Shown here in pieces: positions 15,493-24,346 of a DNA stretch of 64,000 nt. The notes beneath the pieces were generated by a model. It made no database searches. It was not told the origin of the DNA and saw only the letters and a program-made list of their open reading frames with translations. The stretch is from Acinetobacter nosocomialis NIPH 2119. GTDB taxonomy: Bacteria; Pseudomonadota; Gammaproteobacteria; Pseudomonadales; Moraxellaceae. The position numbers and the translations under genes were made by a program. How positions within the stretch are numbered: the stretch's first letter is position 1; each line of letters begins with the position of its first letter. Location: the NCBI RefSeq assembly GCF_000368085.1, contig NZ_KB849239.1:2330160-2394159 (forward strand). Direction: 5' to 3'.

Positions 15493-18324
15493 ATGTTAAT
15501 TAAAAGTATTTTATCTTCGATTACCAAGATTATCCCACTTCCTGAAAATACTAACACAAGCAGTAGTTTAGGTAACGGCTCTGGTGACGGCCTACTGAAC
15601 GGAATATCTTCGGGAAATGGTGAACACAACTATGGTATAGGAAATGGTATTGCTCATGACGCCAGTATTACTGCCCCAATTACCATACCTCTTAACCTCT
15701 CAGGCAATTCAATTACACTCATAGGTAATTCATCTTCAAGTTCAGTTAACACGTCACCAACGACCACTTCGAATACGGTTCATGACAACGACGTAACAAA
15801 TAATGGTAATGGTTCTACTTTAGGTGCCGGTACAGGAAACGGCTCTGGCGATGGGCTTTTAAACGGTGCAGCTTCAGGAAATGGTGAACATAATTATGGT
15901 ATTGGTAATGGCATTGCCAACGGTGCAAGTATTACTGCGCCACTTTCCATTCCTCTTAACTTGGCAGGTAATTCCATTACCTTAATCGGTAATTCATCCT
16001 CTAACTCAATCAACAACTCTTCAACCAATACCTCAAATACTGTTAATAGTAACGACACCACATATAACGGTAATGGCTCGGGTGCAGGTAATGGTTCAGG
16101 CGATGGCTTGTTAAATGGAATTGGCTCTGGAAATGGTGAGCAAAATTACGGTATCGGAAATGGTATTGCCCAAGGTTCACATGTTACAGCCCCAATCACT
16201 CTTCCCCTGAACCTGTCTGGCAATTCAATTACATTAATTGGCAACTCATCTGCCAGTTCAGTTAACACATCACCAACAACTACTTCTAATACCGTTCACG
16301 ACAATGACACAACCAATAATGGCAATGGCACGGGTACAAGTGGTGTAGGCACGCTTGGCAGTTCTGGCAATGGCTCAGGTGACGGCTTGTTAAATGGAAT
16401 TGGTTCTGGAAATGGCGAGCAAAATTACGGTATCGGAAATGGTATTGGTAATGGCGCTAACATTACCTCCCCAATTACCGGAGTTTTAAACCTCTCTGGA
16501 AATTCTTTTACTTTAATTGGTAACTCTTCTTCTAGCTCAATCAATACTGCACCAACAACAACTTCAAACACTGTAAACGACAATGACGTGAAGAATAATG
16601 GAAATGGTGCAAGTGGTGTAAATGCACTTGGTGGTTCTGGCAATGGTTCAGGTGATGGCATCGGCAACGGCTTAGCTTCTGGCAATGGTGAACATAACTA
16701 TGGTATTGGCAACGGGAATGGTAACGATGTAAACATTACTGCCCCACTGACAGGTGCACTAAACTTTTCAGGTAATGCTTTTTCACTGATTGGCAACTCT
16801 TCTTCTAGTTCAATTAACATTGCTCCAACCACAACGACTAACACAGTTAATGACAATGACGTGAAGAATAATGGTAATACTGGAAGCACATTAGGTACTG
16901 TTGGAGGTTCTGGAAATGGAACTGGTGATGGCTTACTCAACGGTGCAGCATCTGGTAATGGTGAGCACAATTACGGCATTGGTAACGGAAACGGTAACGA
17001 TACCAACTTTACGTTTCCCTTCACTGGCGTACTTAACTTTTCTGGAAATGCGCTTTCAGGTTTCGGTAGTTCAACAAGCCACTCGTTAAATATTGCTCCA
17101 ACCACCACAACCAATACAGTCAATGATAATGACACCATTGTTAATAGTAACTCTGGTGGTCTGGGTAGTTCTGGTAATGGCTCTGGTGATGGTCTATTAA
17201 ATGGCGCAGCGTCGGGCAATGGCGAACACAACTACGGCATTGGTAACGGTAATGGCGAAGGTGCAAACTTCACACTTCCATTTACTGGTGGTTTAAATAT
17301 TTTGGGTAATGCTTGGTCTGGTATAGGTGGGACTTCAACTCAGTCTATAAATATCTCACCAACCAACGCTTCAAATACAGTCAATGATAACGACACCACC
17401 CATAACGGTAATGCATCAGGTGGTGTGATTGGCTCTGGTGATTCAGGCAACGGCTCTGGTCATGGCCTATTAAATGGCATTTCATCTGGCAACGGTGAAC
17501 ACAATTATGGCATTGGTAACGGTAATGGCGATGGTGCTGATATTACTGCACCTATTACCACACCAATAAATATATTAGGAAATTCCTCTTCATTGGTTGG
17601 TGGTGAAGGTACAGGCGATATTTTAAGCCCTATTACCAATGTTATTGGAGGTATTGGCGGCATCGGTGGCGATCTGGGCGATAATCCGCTGACAGGAATT
17701 ATTCAAAGCGGCATAGATGTTTTACAAGGTGCTGAAAGCTTAAAAACCAGCCTGATCAATGGTGGTATTGATACCATTGCAGGAACGATTATTGGCGCAT
17801 TCCCTCAGGCAGAACACCCTGTCGGTGATTTTGCCGACCTAGGCAAACTACTTTTTGAAACTTCTCGTGATAGCGTCAACGGTACACTTGAAGCGATTTC
17901 AGACCTTGCTGGAGCCGATCTAAATGGTGCGCATAACTCAATCAGTGGCGTACTTAATACCCTAATTGCCAACGGTTCTTCAGCTTCAAATATTATTCAG
18001 CATATTATAAGTGATGATCTTGTGGCTCAGCATGGCGATCTGTTCGGTCCGATTACCAATATTATCGGCGGTATTGATAATGGAAATGGCGGTTTCCTAG
18101 GTGGCCTTAATGATTTAATTAATATTAATTATGGTGGTGCAGACAATAGTCAGCAAGTTGATGTAAGCGGTATTTTAGGCAATATTCTCGGCTCGGTCGG
18201 TTCAAATCAAGGTATTGCTGTTGGTGAGCCTGATCCAACAGGCGGTAGTTTGATTCATACGATTTCACTTAACACAGTAAATCAGTTAACTGACCAACTT
18301 TTACATGCTTTACCGACTGTCTAA
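15493..18324 (+). CDS. Large Gly/Asn/Ser repeat protein, probably surface or secreted
   Basis: This is a 943-aa protein with eight tandem repeats of about 84-92 aa (roughly residues 28-720). Each starts GNGSGDGLLNG, continues with SGNGEHNYGIGNG, a hydrophobic LNLSGNS-type stretch and NTVNDND. The C-terminal 220 residues are non-repetitive, with GPITNIIGGI and two long amphipathic stretches. No classical signal peptide or lipobox is visible, so export may use another route, or the N-terminal 20 residues may be an atypical signal. A structural or adhesive envelope role is plausible but inferred only from composition. Repeat number could change by recombination between copies. Confidence 0.65.
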   Translation: MLIKSILSSITKIIPLPENTNTSSSLGNGSGDGLLNGISSGNGEHNYGIGNGIAHDASITAPITIPLNLSGNSITLIGNSSSSSVNTSPTTTSNTVHDNDVTNNGNGSTLGAGTGNGSGDGLLNGAASGNGEHNYGIGNGIANGASITAPLSIPLNLAGNSITLIGNSSSNSINNSSTNTSNTVNSNDTTYNGNGSGAGNGSGDGLLNGIGSGNGEQNYGIGNGIAQGSHVTAPITLPLNLSGNSITLIGNSSASSVNTSPTTTSNTVHDNDTTNNGNGTGTSGVGTLGSSGNGSGDGLLNGIGSGNGEQNYGIGNGIGNGANITSPITGVLNLSGNSFTLIGNSSSSSINTAPTTTSNTVNDNDVKNNGNGASGVNALGGSGNGSGDGIGNGLASGNGEHNYGIGNGNGNDVNITAPLTGALNFSGNAFSLIGNSSSSSINIAPTTTTNTVNDNDVKNNGNTGSTLGTVGGSGNGTGDGLLNGAASGNGEHNYGIGNGNGNDTNFTFPFTGVLNFSGNALSGFGSSTSHSLNIAPTTTTNTVNDNDTIVNSNSGGLGSSGNGSGDGLLNGAASGNGEHNYGIGNGNGEGANFTLPFTGGLNILGNAWSGIGGTSTQSINISPTNASNTVNDNDTTHNGNASGGVIGSGDSGNGSGHGLLNGISSGNGEHNYGIGNGNGDGADITAPITTPINILGNSSSLVGGEGTGDILSPITNVIGGIGGIGGDLGDNPLTGIIQSGIDVLQGAESLKTSLINGGIDTIAGTIIGAFPQAEHPVGDFADLGKLLFETSRDSVNGTLEAISDLAGADLNGAHNSISGVLNTLIANGSSASNIIQHIISDDLVAQHGDLFGPITNIIGGIDNGNGGFLGGLNDLININYGGADNSQQVDVSGILGNILGSVGSNQGIAVGEPDPTGGSLIHTISLNTVNQLTDQLLHALPTV

Positions 18325-18354
18325 TTTATTAGTAAAGATATAAAACCTATAAAG

Positions 18355-18388
18355 CACCTTTCAAATTTTATGTTTGGAAGGTGTTTTT
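18355..18388 (+). terminator. Rho-independent terminator of the repeat-protein gene
   Basis: An 11-bp stem CACCTTTCAAA/TTTGGAAGGTG (one G-U pair) is followed by TTTTT. It lies between the convergent repeat-protein and TetR genes. Confidence 0.8.
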
Positions 18389-18430
18389 CATTAAAGAGCT
18401 TTTGACAGATACGCTCATGCGTATAGGCCA

Positions 18431-19030
18431 TTAATCCAGATCTAAATAACCAAATACGGCCTTTTCAACTCGCTGCTGTAAATGATTTAAATCACTTTCC
18501 CCTGCTATGCCTGCCGCGTTAATCATTCCTTTGCTTAAAGCAATCACATCTTGCGCGACTGTCTGCGCATGTGAAATGCCAGAGCGTATAAACAGATCAG
18601 AAATTATGGTTTCAAGTTCGTGTTGAAGTTCACTTTCCTCAGTGTCTTTACCAATGAGTTCAGAAGCAAATTCAAGGGTTCGTGCCAACTGCGGGCGGTT
18701 CAATTGATGTTGCACAGCAGCCTGTATAACGAGTTTTAATTTTTCTTTTAAGTCTGCGGCATCACGTTGCTGTATGGCTTCAACAATACGACTTGAAAGT
18801 TTAGTACGCTCACGTCGAATTAACTCAACGATTAAGGCATCTTTAGAAGGAAAGTATTGATATAAGCTACCAATGCTTACACCAGCAAGTTCAGCCACGA
18901 CATTTGTGTTAAATCCAGCAAAGCCTAACGACTCTAAAATGCGAGCAGCCGCCTCTAAAATAGCTTCAAAGGTGGCCACTGAGCGTGCTTGACGCGGGCG
19001 TTTGCGTGGGTTTTGGAGGGTTTCTGACAT
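18431..19030 (-). CDS. TetR-family transcriptional regulator
   Basis: This is a 199-aa protein with a typical N-terminal TetR helix-turn-helix: ATFEAILEAAARILESLGF, then VVAELAGVSIGSLYQYFPSKDAL. The C-terminal ligand-binding part is helical and not assignable to a ligand. It is divergent from the darcynin gene, and three palindromes lie between the two starts, so it probably represses itself and its neighbour. Confidence 0.9.
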   Translation of the reverse strand: MSETLQNPRKRPRQARSVATFEAILEAAARILESLGFAGFNTNVVAELAGVSIGSLYQYFPSKDALIVELIRRERTKLSSRIVEAIQQRDAADLKEKLKLVIQAAVQHQLNRPQLARTLEFASELIGKDTEESELQHELETIISDLFIRSGISHAQTVAQDVIALSKGMINAAGIAGESDLNHLQQRVEKAVFGYLDLD

Positions 19031-19054
19031 GGCCCGAAATGCGAGTATTTAATG

Positions 19055-19095
19055 TGAGTAATCACTCATATACTGACTGAGTCATATTGATATGA
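19055..19095. promoter_or_regulatory. Clustered palindromes, probable TetR operators
   Basis: TGAGTAATCACTCA (19055-19068), TGACTGAGTCA (19074-19084) and TCATATTGATATGA (19082-19095) are each palindromic. They lie in the 121-bp gap between the divergent tetR and darcynin genes. Confidence 0.6.
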
Positions 19096-19151
19096 CAAGA
19101 AAATCCTGTCTTTTCAATTGAATTACAACTCGGCTCAGTCATGGAGTGGTT

Positions 19152-19481
19152 ATGTCTAGAACCTATACTTTTTTTATTCATTTAAGGGCTTTGCCTGCTT
19201 GGTTGGCTTTAGCTCGTGAAAAGCGTGCTGAGTTTAGTGCACAGAAGCTTGAACCTATTTTTGCGAAGTACCCGACTGTAAAAATTCGGTGGTATGACGT
19301 TGAAGCGTTTAGCACTAAAGCGAGTGATATTGCGGTGTTTGAGACTACATCTATGCAAGATTATTATTTTGTGATTGATGCGATACGAGACTCTGAGTTT
19401 TGTACAGTGCCCTACTTTGAGTTTGTAGAGATTATTCCTGCAATTGAAGATGGGTATGTGGAGTATGAGAGTTCTTTATAG
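19152..19481 (+). CDS. Darcynin-family protein
   Basis: This is a small (109-aa) soluble protein that I associate with the darcynin family described from Acinetobacter-type genomes: [21 protein letters not shown] at the N-terminus and [21 protein letters not shown] later. The size and alternating strand/helix pattern suggest a dimeric alpha/beta-barrel-like fold, which is inference. The ATG at 19152 is chosen because GGAG lies 5 bp upstream; an in-frame GTG at 19146 is possible. It is probably controlled by the divergent TetR. Biochemical function is unknown. Confidence 0.7.
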   Translation: MSRTYTFFIHLRALPAWLALAREKRAEFSAQKLEPIFAKYPTVKIRWYDVEAFSTKASDIAVFETTSMQDYYFVIDAIRDSEFCTVPYFEFVEIIPAIEDGYVEYESSL

Positions 19482-19747
19482 AACTTACTTATCTACCTTT
19501 GAGTAACGCAATAATCTATACAATTATCAATTCTTCCAGTTCATAGAACGAATCGATTAAGTGATCTTTCTATAAGATTATTAATTTACATACTCTACAA
19601 TTTTTTAAAAACATAGTTTTAAAGCCTACATAGTTATTTTCAAAAAAAGAAAGAGTTGATATAGTAATTCAATATGAGAATTTATCTAGAATCAAAAATA
19701 AATTCTCTTAATTATAAAATAAATTTTGATAAAAACTTGAGGGATAA

Positions 19748-21934
19748 ATGTTTGTAGAGTTAAATGCATTTCCAATAGATATACGTAATATAGGTATAGT
19801 AGAAGCTTGTGAAGTACCTTATGATAAAGAAGTATTATATTCATTACATGATAATCCACAAAAAGATTATCATGCAATTCGCAATGGAAACCAGATATTA
19901 ATATTTTCAAACTCTAAAAACTATCCTATTCAAGGTACTATAAAAGAAATAAACTTAGCACAAGATTATAGAATTTTATTTTTTCTTATTAAAGAATCAA
20001 TTATTAAAATTTTAACTCAAATTAAAAGAGAGCCTTTCAAATTCAATCCAATTGAATTTATAAGTCCAAAAGAAAATATTACTGAAAATATTTTAGGTAT
20101 TAACTACCCTTTCCAAATAAATGCAAAATATAGTATAGATACCAGAATAATACAAGGTGTTCCATGTTTAACTATTGATTGCTCAACAAAAAAATATAAC
20201 AAGGAAAGTTTAATTTACTTTATTAATGATGGTTTTAATTTAATAAATAGATATGTGATTAGCAAGCAAAATGAAAAGTATAAAAGAGTTGGGAAAATTT
20301 TAAGTATAGACAACAATATTGTTACAGTTCAATCATGTGATAAAATAAAAAAATATTCTGCAGAAGAAATTACTTTAGAGGCAAACAGTAAAAATACAAA
20401 AGATTATTTAGCTTATAAATTCCCATATAAATTTGAACAAATTCAAGAAAGTATAAAGAAAGCTATATCTACCTTTACTCAGGGAACAAGCAAGCAGATT
20501 AACATTGGAAAAATATGGGATTTTTTTAGTCAAAAAGGCATTTTTCTTTTTAATGGGCATAGAATAAATATAGGATTACCTCCAGATATTAGTCAACAGT
20601 GTAAAAATTTAGTTTATCCTAGATTCTTTTTCTCAAATAGTAGAGAAAACAATTCAAAAGAAAATGGTCTTAAAGACTATGGACCTTACACTAGAAATTA
20701 TTTTGATAGAAATAATCCTTCTATTTGTGTAATTTGTAATGCTAAGGAACAAGGAAAGGTTGAACAATTTCTACATAAATTTTTAAAAGGTATTCCTAAT
20801 AGTCACAATTTTAAAACCGGTTTTGAAGGAAAATTTCATATCGGCCTTAGTCAAATTGAATTTTTTACAACATCCGATGATTCTTTAGGGAGCTATCAAC
20901 TGGCTATTCAAAAAGCTATTCAAACTAGAACAAATCAAAACTCTTCTCAATGGGATCTTGCTCTAGTACAAACAAGACAGTCTTTTAAAAAACTATTAGT
21001 AGAGCAAAACCCATATTTCATTAGTAAAAAAATGTTTTTTCAACATCAAATTCCAGTTCAAGATTTTACTATAGAACTAACAAACCAAAATGATAAAAAC
21101 TTAGAATATTCTTTAAATAATATGGCATTAGCATGCTACGCTAAAATGAATGGAAAGCCATGGTTACTTAAGTCATCACCTACAATATCTCATGAATTGG
21201 TAATTGGTATCGGTAGTTCTAATATAATCATAGAAGAAGACTCATTAAATCAAAGAATTATGGGAATTACGACTGTCTTTTCTGGAGATGGAAGTTATAT
21301 GGTAAGTAATACATCCAAAGCAGTAGCACCAAATGAATATTGCTGTGCATTAATTGATACTCTAGAGCAAACAATTAAAAAATTAGAAAAACTTATGAAT
21401 TGGCAAAGTAACGACACTATTCGCCTAATATTTCATGCAGCAGTTAAAACATTTAATAAAAATGAAATTTTAGCAGTAAAAGAAGTTATTAAAAAATATA
21501 GTGAATATAAAATCGAATATGCTTTTTTAAAAATCTCATCAGATCATGGCTTACATTTATTTGATCACTCTACTAAAAATGAGAACAAAGGAAAACTTGC
21601 TCCTAAGCGAGGTAAATATTTTGAATTGTCTTCTCATGAAATTCTACTTTACTTGGTAGGTCAAAAAGAATTAAAACAAGTATCTGATGGTCATCCTCAA
21701 GGAGTTATAGTTAGTTTACATAAAGATTCTTCTTTCCAAGATTTAAAATATCTCTCTAATCAAATTTTTAGTTTTTCCTCACACTCATGGCGTAGCTATT
21801 TCCCTAGCCCTTTACCAGTTACTATTCATTATTCTGATTTAATTGCAGAGAACTTAGGATGGTTAAATAAACTATCTGGTTGGGATGATACTATTCTTTT
21901 AGGTAAACTAGGGCAGACACAATGGTTCTTATAA
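19748..21934 (+). CDS. Long prokaryotic Argonaute (long-B-like), catalytically inactive PIWI
   Basis: This is a 728-aa protein. A PIWI domain spans about 465-728: GKPWLLKSS (469-477), HELVIGIGSSN (482-492), MGITTVFSGDGSY (505-517), RLIFHAAVKTF (559-569) and LPVTIHYSDLIAENLGWL near the end. A MID-like region (SICVICNAKEQGKVEQFL, about 325-342) precedes it. Active Argonautes have Asp where this has Gly489, and the second Asp (before the K/R loop) is also missing, so target cleavage is unlikely. The length fits long-B Argonautes, which guide-bind invading DNA or RNA and trigger a separate effector. The stop overlaps the nuclease gene by 13 bp, indicating coupled translation. The region is far more AT-rich than its neighbours, suggesting transfer. 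Confidence 0.85.
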   Translation: MFVELNAFPIDIRNIGIVEACEVPYDKEVLYSLHDNPQKDYHAIRNGNQILIFSNSKNYPIQGTIKEINLAQDYRILFFLIKESIIKILTQIKREPFKFNPIEFISPKENITENILGINYPFQINAKYSIDTRIIQGVPCLTIDCSTKKYNKESLIYFINDGFNLINRYVISKQNEKYKRVGKILSIDNNIVTVQSCDKIKKYSAEEITLEANSKNTKDYLAYKFPYKFEQIQESIKKAISTFTQGTSKQINIGKIWDFFSQKGIFLFNGHRINIGLPPDISQQCKNLVYPRFFFSNSRENNSKENGLKDYGPYTRNYFDRNNPSICVICNAKEQGKVEQFLHKFLKGIPNSHNFKTGFEGKFHIGLSQIEFFTTSDDSLGSYQLAIQKAIQTRTNQNSSQWDLALVQTRQSFKKLLVEQNPYFISKKMFFQHQIPVQDFTIELTNQNDKNLEYSLNNMALACYAKMNGKPWLLKSSPTISHELVIGIGSSNIIIEEDSLNQRIMGITTVFSGDGSYMVSNTSKAVAPNEYCCALIDTLEQTIKKLEKLMNWQSNDTIRLIFHAAVKTFNKNEILAVKEVIKKYSEYKIEYAFLKISSDHGLHLFDHSTKNENKGKLAPKRGKYFELSSHEILLYLVGQKELKQVSDGHPQGVIVSLHKDSSFQDLKYLSNQIFSFSSHSWRSYFPSPLPVTIHYSDLIAENLGWLNKLSGWDDTILLGKLGQTQWFL

Positions 21935-23067
21935 ATAATAATTTTGAATTAAGAGAGTTCTTACTAAACAAATTACATTTGTTTTCAAGGAGTAATAATT
22001 TCCTTAAAGCATTTTTAATTCATTTGAATTTAAGTCCTTTTACTGAAATTGATATTTCAAATCTAACAAATTATGAAAAATGCACAATAGAAAGCTTAAT
22101 TAATAAAGAAGTTGATTTACACAATGAGTTAGTTAGACTATTTGGGCAAGCAGCTATCGTGGATGGAACACCTAGGCCATGGGTTATGGATATCTGGGGT
22201 TTATTATCTATAAAAATTTATGTCGATAATTTAAAAGACTTAGAGTTAACTGAGAAATTTAAAATATGGATATCCAGTTTTTTACCCAATCAAATAAATA
22301 AAGGACACTTGAATTCTTATGAAAAAGATATCTCCCTATTTATTATTGGAGAGAATAAAAAATATAATACCGCTATTATTCCTTTATTTTTACATTATCT
22401 TAAAATACAACCTATTTATGAAAATAAAAACAGATTAAATCTAATCCATATTTTTTTAAATACAGAATTTAAAAATAGCTTTATCGAAGAAAACTTTTCT
22501 GAAAATATTTTAGCTGCATTAATTTACGTTTTTGATAAGGCAGATAAAGATATTTCGACAGTTCCTCCAAATGGGTGGTCTTTTGAAGATCTGTGTAACT
22601 ATTTAAATAATATTACACCTAATTTAAGAAGATGGACTTGGGAGTTAAAACCAAGAACACAAGGAGCAGAAATTGTTCGCTGGCAAATAAATAACGAATA
22701 TCATGTTCAAAATTTATTATATACTTTACTGGCCCCTATTTTCCCAGACATCAAAGACGAGGAAAATTTACCATCAATAGGCCAAAAAAAACCTAGGATA
22801 GATTTATATATACCATCTTTGCATACTCTAATTGAAGTTAAATATAGAAAAAATACTTCGAAGTCATTTTCTGAATTAATTGGTGAAATTGGAGAAGATG
22901 CCTCCTTATACTTATCCTCGGAAAGCTATTCTGATGCTAAAGTAATAGTTTTCCTATGGGACCAGACTAGATCAACACAAGAACATACAACTTTTAAAAT
23001 GGGTATTAAAGCTATTTCTGGGATAAGCGAATGTATTATTGCGAACTCACCCTCTTTTATTAATTAA
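21922..23067 (+). CDS. PD-(D/E)XK nuclease, Argonaute-associated effector
   Basis: This is a 381-aa protein. The N-terminal 230 residues are helical and unrecognised. The C-terminal domain has the restriction-like nuclease core: NEYHVQNLLYTLL (258-270), RIDLYIPSLHTLIEVKYRK with Asp294, Glu305 and Lys307 (a D-x10-ExK motif), then KVIVFLWDQT. The start lies inside the Argonaute gene (13-bp overlap). Nucleases paired with inactive long-B Argonautes degrade DNA non-specifically after invader recognition and cause abortive infection. That role is inferred for this pair. Confidence 0.8.
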   Translation: MVLINNNFELREFLLNKLHLFSRSNNFLKAFLIHLNLSPFTEIDISNLTNYEKCTIESLINKEVDLHNELVRLFGQAAIVDGTPRPWVMDIWGLLSIKIYVDNLKDLELTEKFKIWISSFLPNQINKGHLNSYEKDISLFIIGENKKYNTAIIPLFLHYLKIQPIYENKNRLNLIHIFLNTEFKNSFIEENFSENILAALIYVFDKADKDISTVPPNGWSFEDLCNYLNNITPNLRRWTWELKPRTQGAEIVRWQINNEYHVQNLLYTLLAPIFPDIKDEENLPSIGQKKPRIDLYIPSLHTLIEVKYRKNTSKSFSELIGEIGEDASLYLSSESYSDAKVIVFLWDQTRSTQEHTTFKMGIKAISGISECIIANSPSFIN

Positions 23068-23088
23068 TTATTTTTAAAATTTAATGTA

Positions 23089-23116
23089 ATAAAAAAGCCA
23101 TCCCTCAGATGGCTTT
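23089..23116 (-). terminator. Terminator of the downstream TetR gene
   Basis: Stem AAAGCCATC/GATGGCTTT (23094-23102 and 23108-23116); on the minus strand it is followed by six T. It overlaps the tetR stop codon and also lies 20 bp after the nuclease stop, so it may end both transcripts. Confidence 0.75.
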
Positions 23117-23659
23117 CCCCCAAAGCCTCTCCAACACCACATCTCTTTCATCCAAACTATTTGAGCTTAAAACCTGTAGCAGTAAACCATCGATCAGGTT
23201 TAAAACCATATCTGCATCAAATTTAAAAGCACGAGTCTCACAGCTAAAAATCAGGTCAAAAAGTTCCCGATGTAACCATTTTCGGTATTCAACTGCCATA
23301 CGGTAGGCTTGCGGGTACAGCCGTTTTATTTCAAAAACCGCTTTAAGCAGCAAATGGTACAGGCTGTTTAGATTGGTATGAAAAACAATAATTTCTTTGA
23401 GTTTATCTTTTTGGGTGTAGTAACGACTTGAGTAAATAATGGAGAGCACTTCTTCTCTGAGCAGGCTTTTTTGAAAGGCGATGCACATTTCGATCAACCC
23501 TTCTTTTGAGCCAAAATATTTATAAAAGGTGGTTTTGGTTATTTGGGCCTTTTCAACAATCAGGTCTACCCCTGCATTATGAAATCCATGCGTGGTAAAG
23601 AGTTGGATTGCTGTTTGAATAACCTGCAATTTTCTGGAAGATATTTCTAAAGTTGGCAT
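23105..23659 (-). CDS. TetR-family transcriptional regulator
   Basis: This is a 184-aa TetR protein starting MPTLEISSRKLQVIQTAIQLF. The helix-turn-helix is VDLIVEKAQITKTTFYKYFGSKEGL. The frame stays open to 23770, but the upstream part runs through a terminator hairpin and is not TetR-like, so the start at 23659 is chosen. No ligand can be assigned. The neighbouring genes give no obvious target. Confidence 0.85.
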   Translation of the reverse strand: MPTLEISSRKLQVIQTAIQLFTTHGFHNAGVDLIVEKAQITKTTFYKYFGSKEGLIEMCIAFQKSLLREEVLSIIYSSRYYTQKDKLKEIIVFHTNLNSLYHLLLKAVFEIKRLYPQAYRMAVEYRKWLHRELFDLIFSCETRAFKFDADMVLNLIDGLLLQVLSSNSLDERDVVLERLWGKAI

Positions 23660-23698
23660 AGTTTTACCGTTATAAATTCTTGTTGTTTCTAAATGAGA

Positions 23699-23737
23699 TA
23701 AAAAGCCTGTGCCCTTTCTGGGAGAAAAAAGGCACAG
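23699..23737 (-). terminator. Terminator of the small structured transcription unit
   Basis: On the minus strand CTGTGCC TTT pairs with AAA GGGCACAG (23731-23737 and 23707-23713 are the outer arms) and is followed by GCTTTTT. It lies 90 bp after the 28-codon ORF and closes that unit before the tetR gene. Confidence 0.7.
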
Positions 23738-23827
23738 CAAAGCCGTAAGACGGTGCTTGGCACATCTCAAATTTTGTTGTTGATATAAGTTTTTAGTCGT
23801 GACGAGCTAATACGTTAAAACTTTTAT

Positions 23828-23914
23828 TTAATTAAAAAGTTCTAAAGATGTGCTAAACGATATAGGAATAAAAGATTTGGCAATGGTTGCCAACAAAATA
23901 GAAATGTTACGCAT
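23828..23914 (-). CDS. 28-aa peptide with hidden strong ribosome-binding site (toxin-like or leader)
   Basis: The ORF starts MRNISILLATIAKSF and ends with SLELFN. The N-terminal half is hydrophobic with two Lys/Arg, as in small membrane peptides. AAGGAG lies 6 bp before the ATG. That site sits in an 8-bp stem, GACUUCUU pairing with AAGGAGUC (loop UUACCU, 23918-23939), so translation should be off in the folded RNA. The ORF itself contains a TTGGCAA/TTGCCAA hairpin (23877-23893). The unit has its own promoter, leader and terminator. This is the layout of type I toxin mRNAs; a leader peptide is the alternative. Confidence 0.5.
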   Translation of the reverse strand: MRNISILLATIAKSFIPISFSTSLELFN

Positions 23915-23917
23915 GAG

Positions 23918-24140
23918 CGACTCCTTAGGTAAAAGAAGTCCTACCGCATTACTGTCAAATAATGGTGGCAGAACGAAAGAGGGTTGACAGACTGAACCTA
24001 AGAATCAGCACACCCGAGGGTGTCCCCCTTCCGTCCTACCGCAACAAAAAAGGGGGACGAACGAGTCTACATTAAAAAAACAAGTTTTTTCAATGTACTT
24101 AGGTTCTGGCCTGTCAAAGCCAGCTGGCAATGTGGCCAGC
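23918..24140 (-). ncRNA. Multi-branched structured 5' leader RNA
   Basis: A 9-bp closing stem pairs GAACCTAAG (24106-24098 on the minus strand) with CTTAGGTTC (24002-23994). Inside are three hairpins: ACATT...AATGT with an A6/T6 extension (24069-24096), GTCCCCC/GGGGGAC (24022-24058) and CACCC/GGGTG (24011-24022). A further CTGTCAA/TTGACAG hairpin and the Shine-Dalgarno-hiding stem follow. The 11-mer TGCGGTAGGAC occurs twice, once in the large hairpin loop and once beside the ribosome-binding site. No known riboswitch class was recognised. Confidence 0.55.
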
Positions 24141-24146
24141 ACGCAA

Positions 24147-24175
24147 AGCATAATCCGAGAGCTGAGATGTGTCAA
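24147..24175 (-). promoter_or_regulatory. Strong sigma70 promoter for the structured RNA unit
   Basis: On the minus strand TTGACA (24175-24170), a 17-bp spacer and TATGCT (24152-24147). The predicted RNA start is near 24140. The 170 bp from here to the flavin reductase stop hold no gene. Confidence 0.75.
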
Positions 24176-24346
24176 TGTAGCTTTAATGACAAGTGATTAA
24201 ATTTCTTATTGTTTTTCATTAGATTAACTTAATTATTATTTAAGATATTATATTTAATTATATTTTTAAAATTAAACAGAAGCGATCCGTGCTTATTGAT
24301 TTCTTAATGAGTCTTTTATCATGAAACAACGAAATGATAAGTAGGA

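Noticed and set aside
16425..17231. Minus-strand ORFs within the repeat-protein gene
   Set aside because: They are proline-rich mirror frames of the Gly/Asn repeats with no start signals.
15574..17640. Repeats as a CRISPR array
   Set aside because: The units are about 250-275 bp, coding and divergent, with no short direct repeats or spacers. No cas genes are present in the window.
23660..23770. N-terminal extension of the second TetR gene
   Set aside because: It runs through a terminator hairpin and does not look like a TetR N-terminus.
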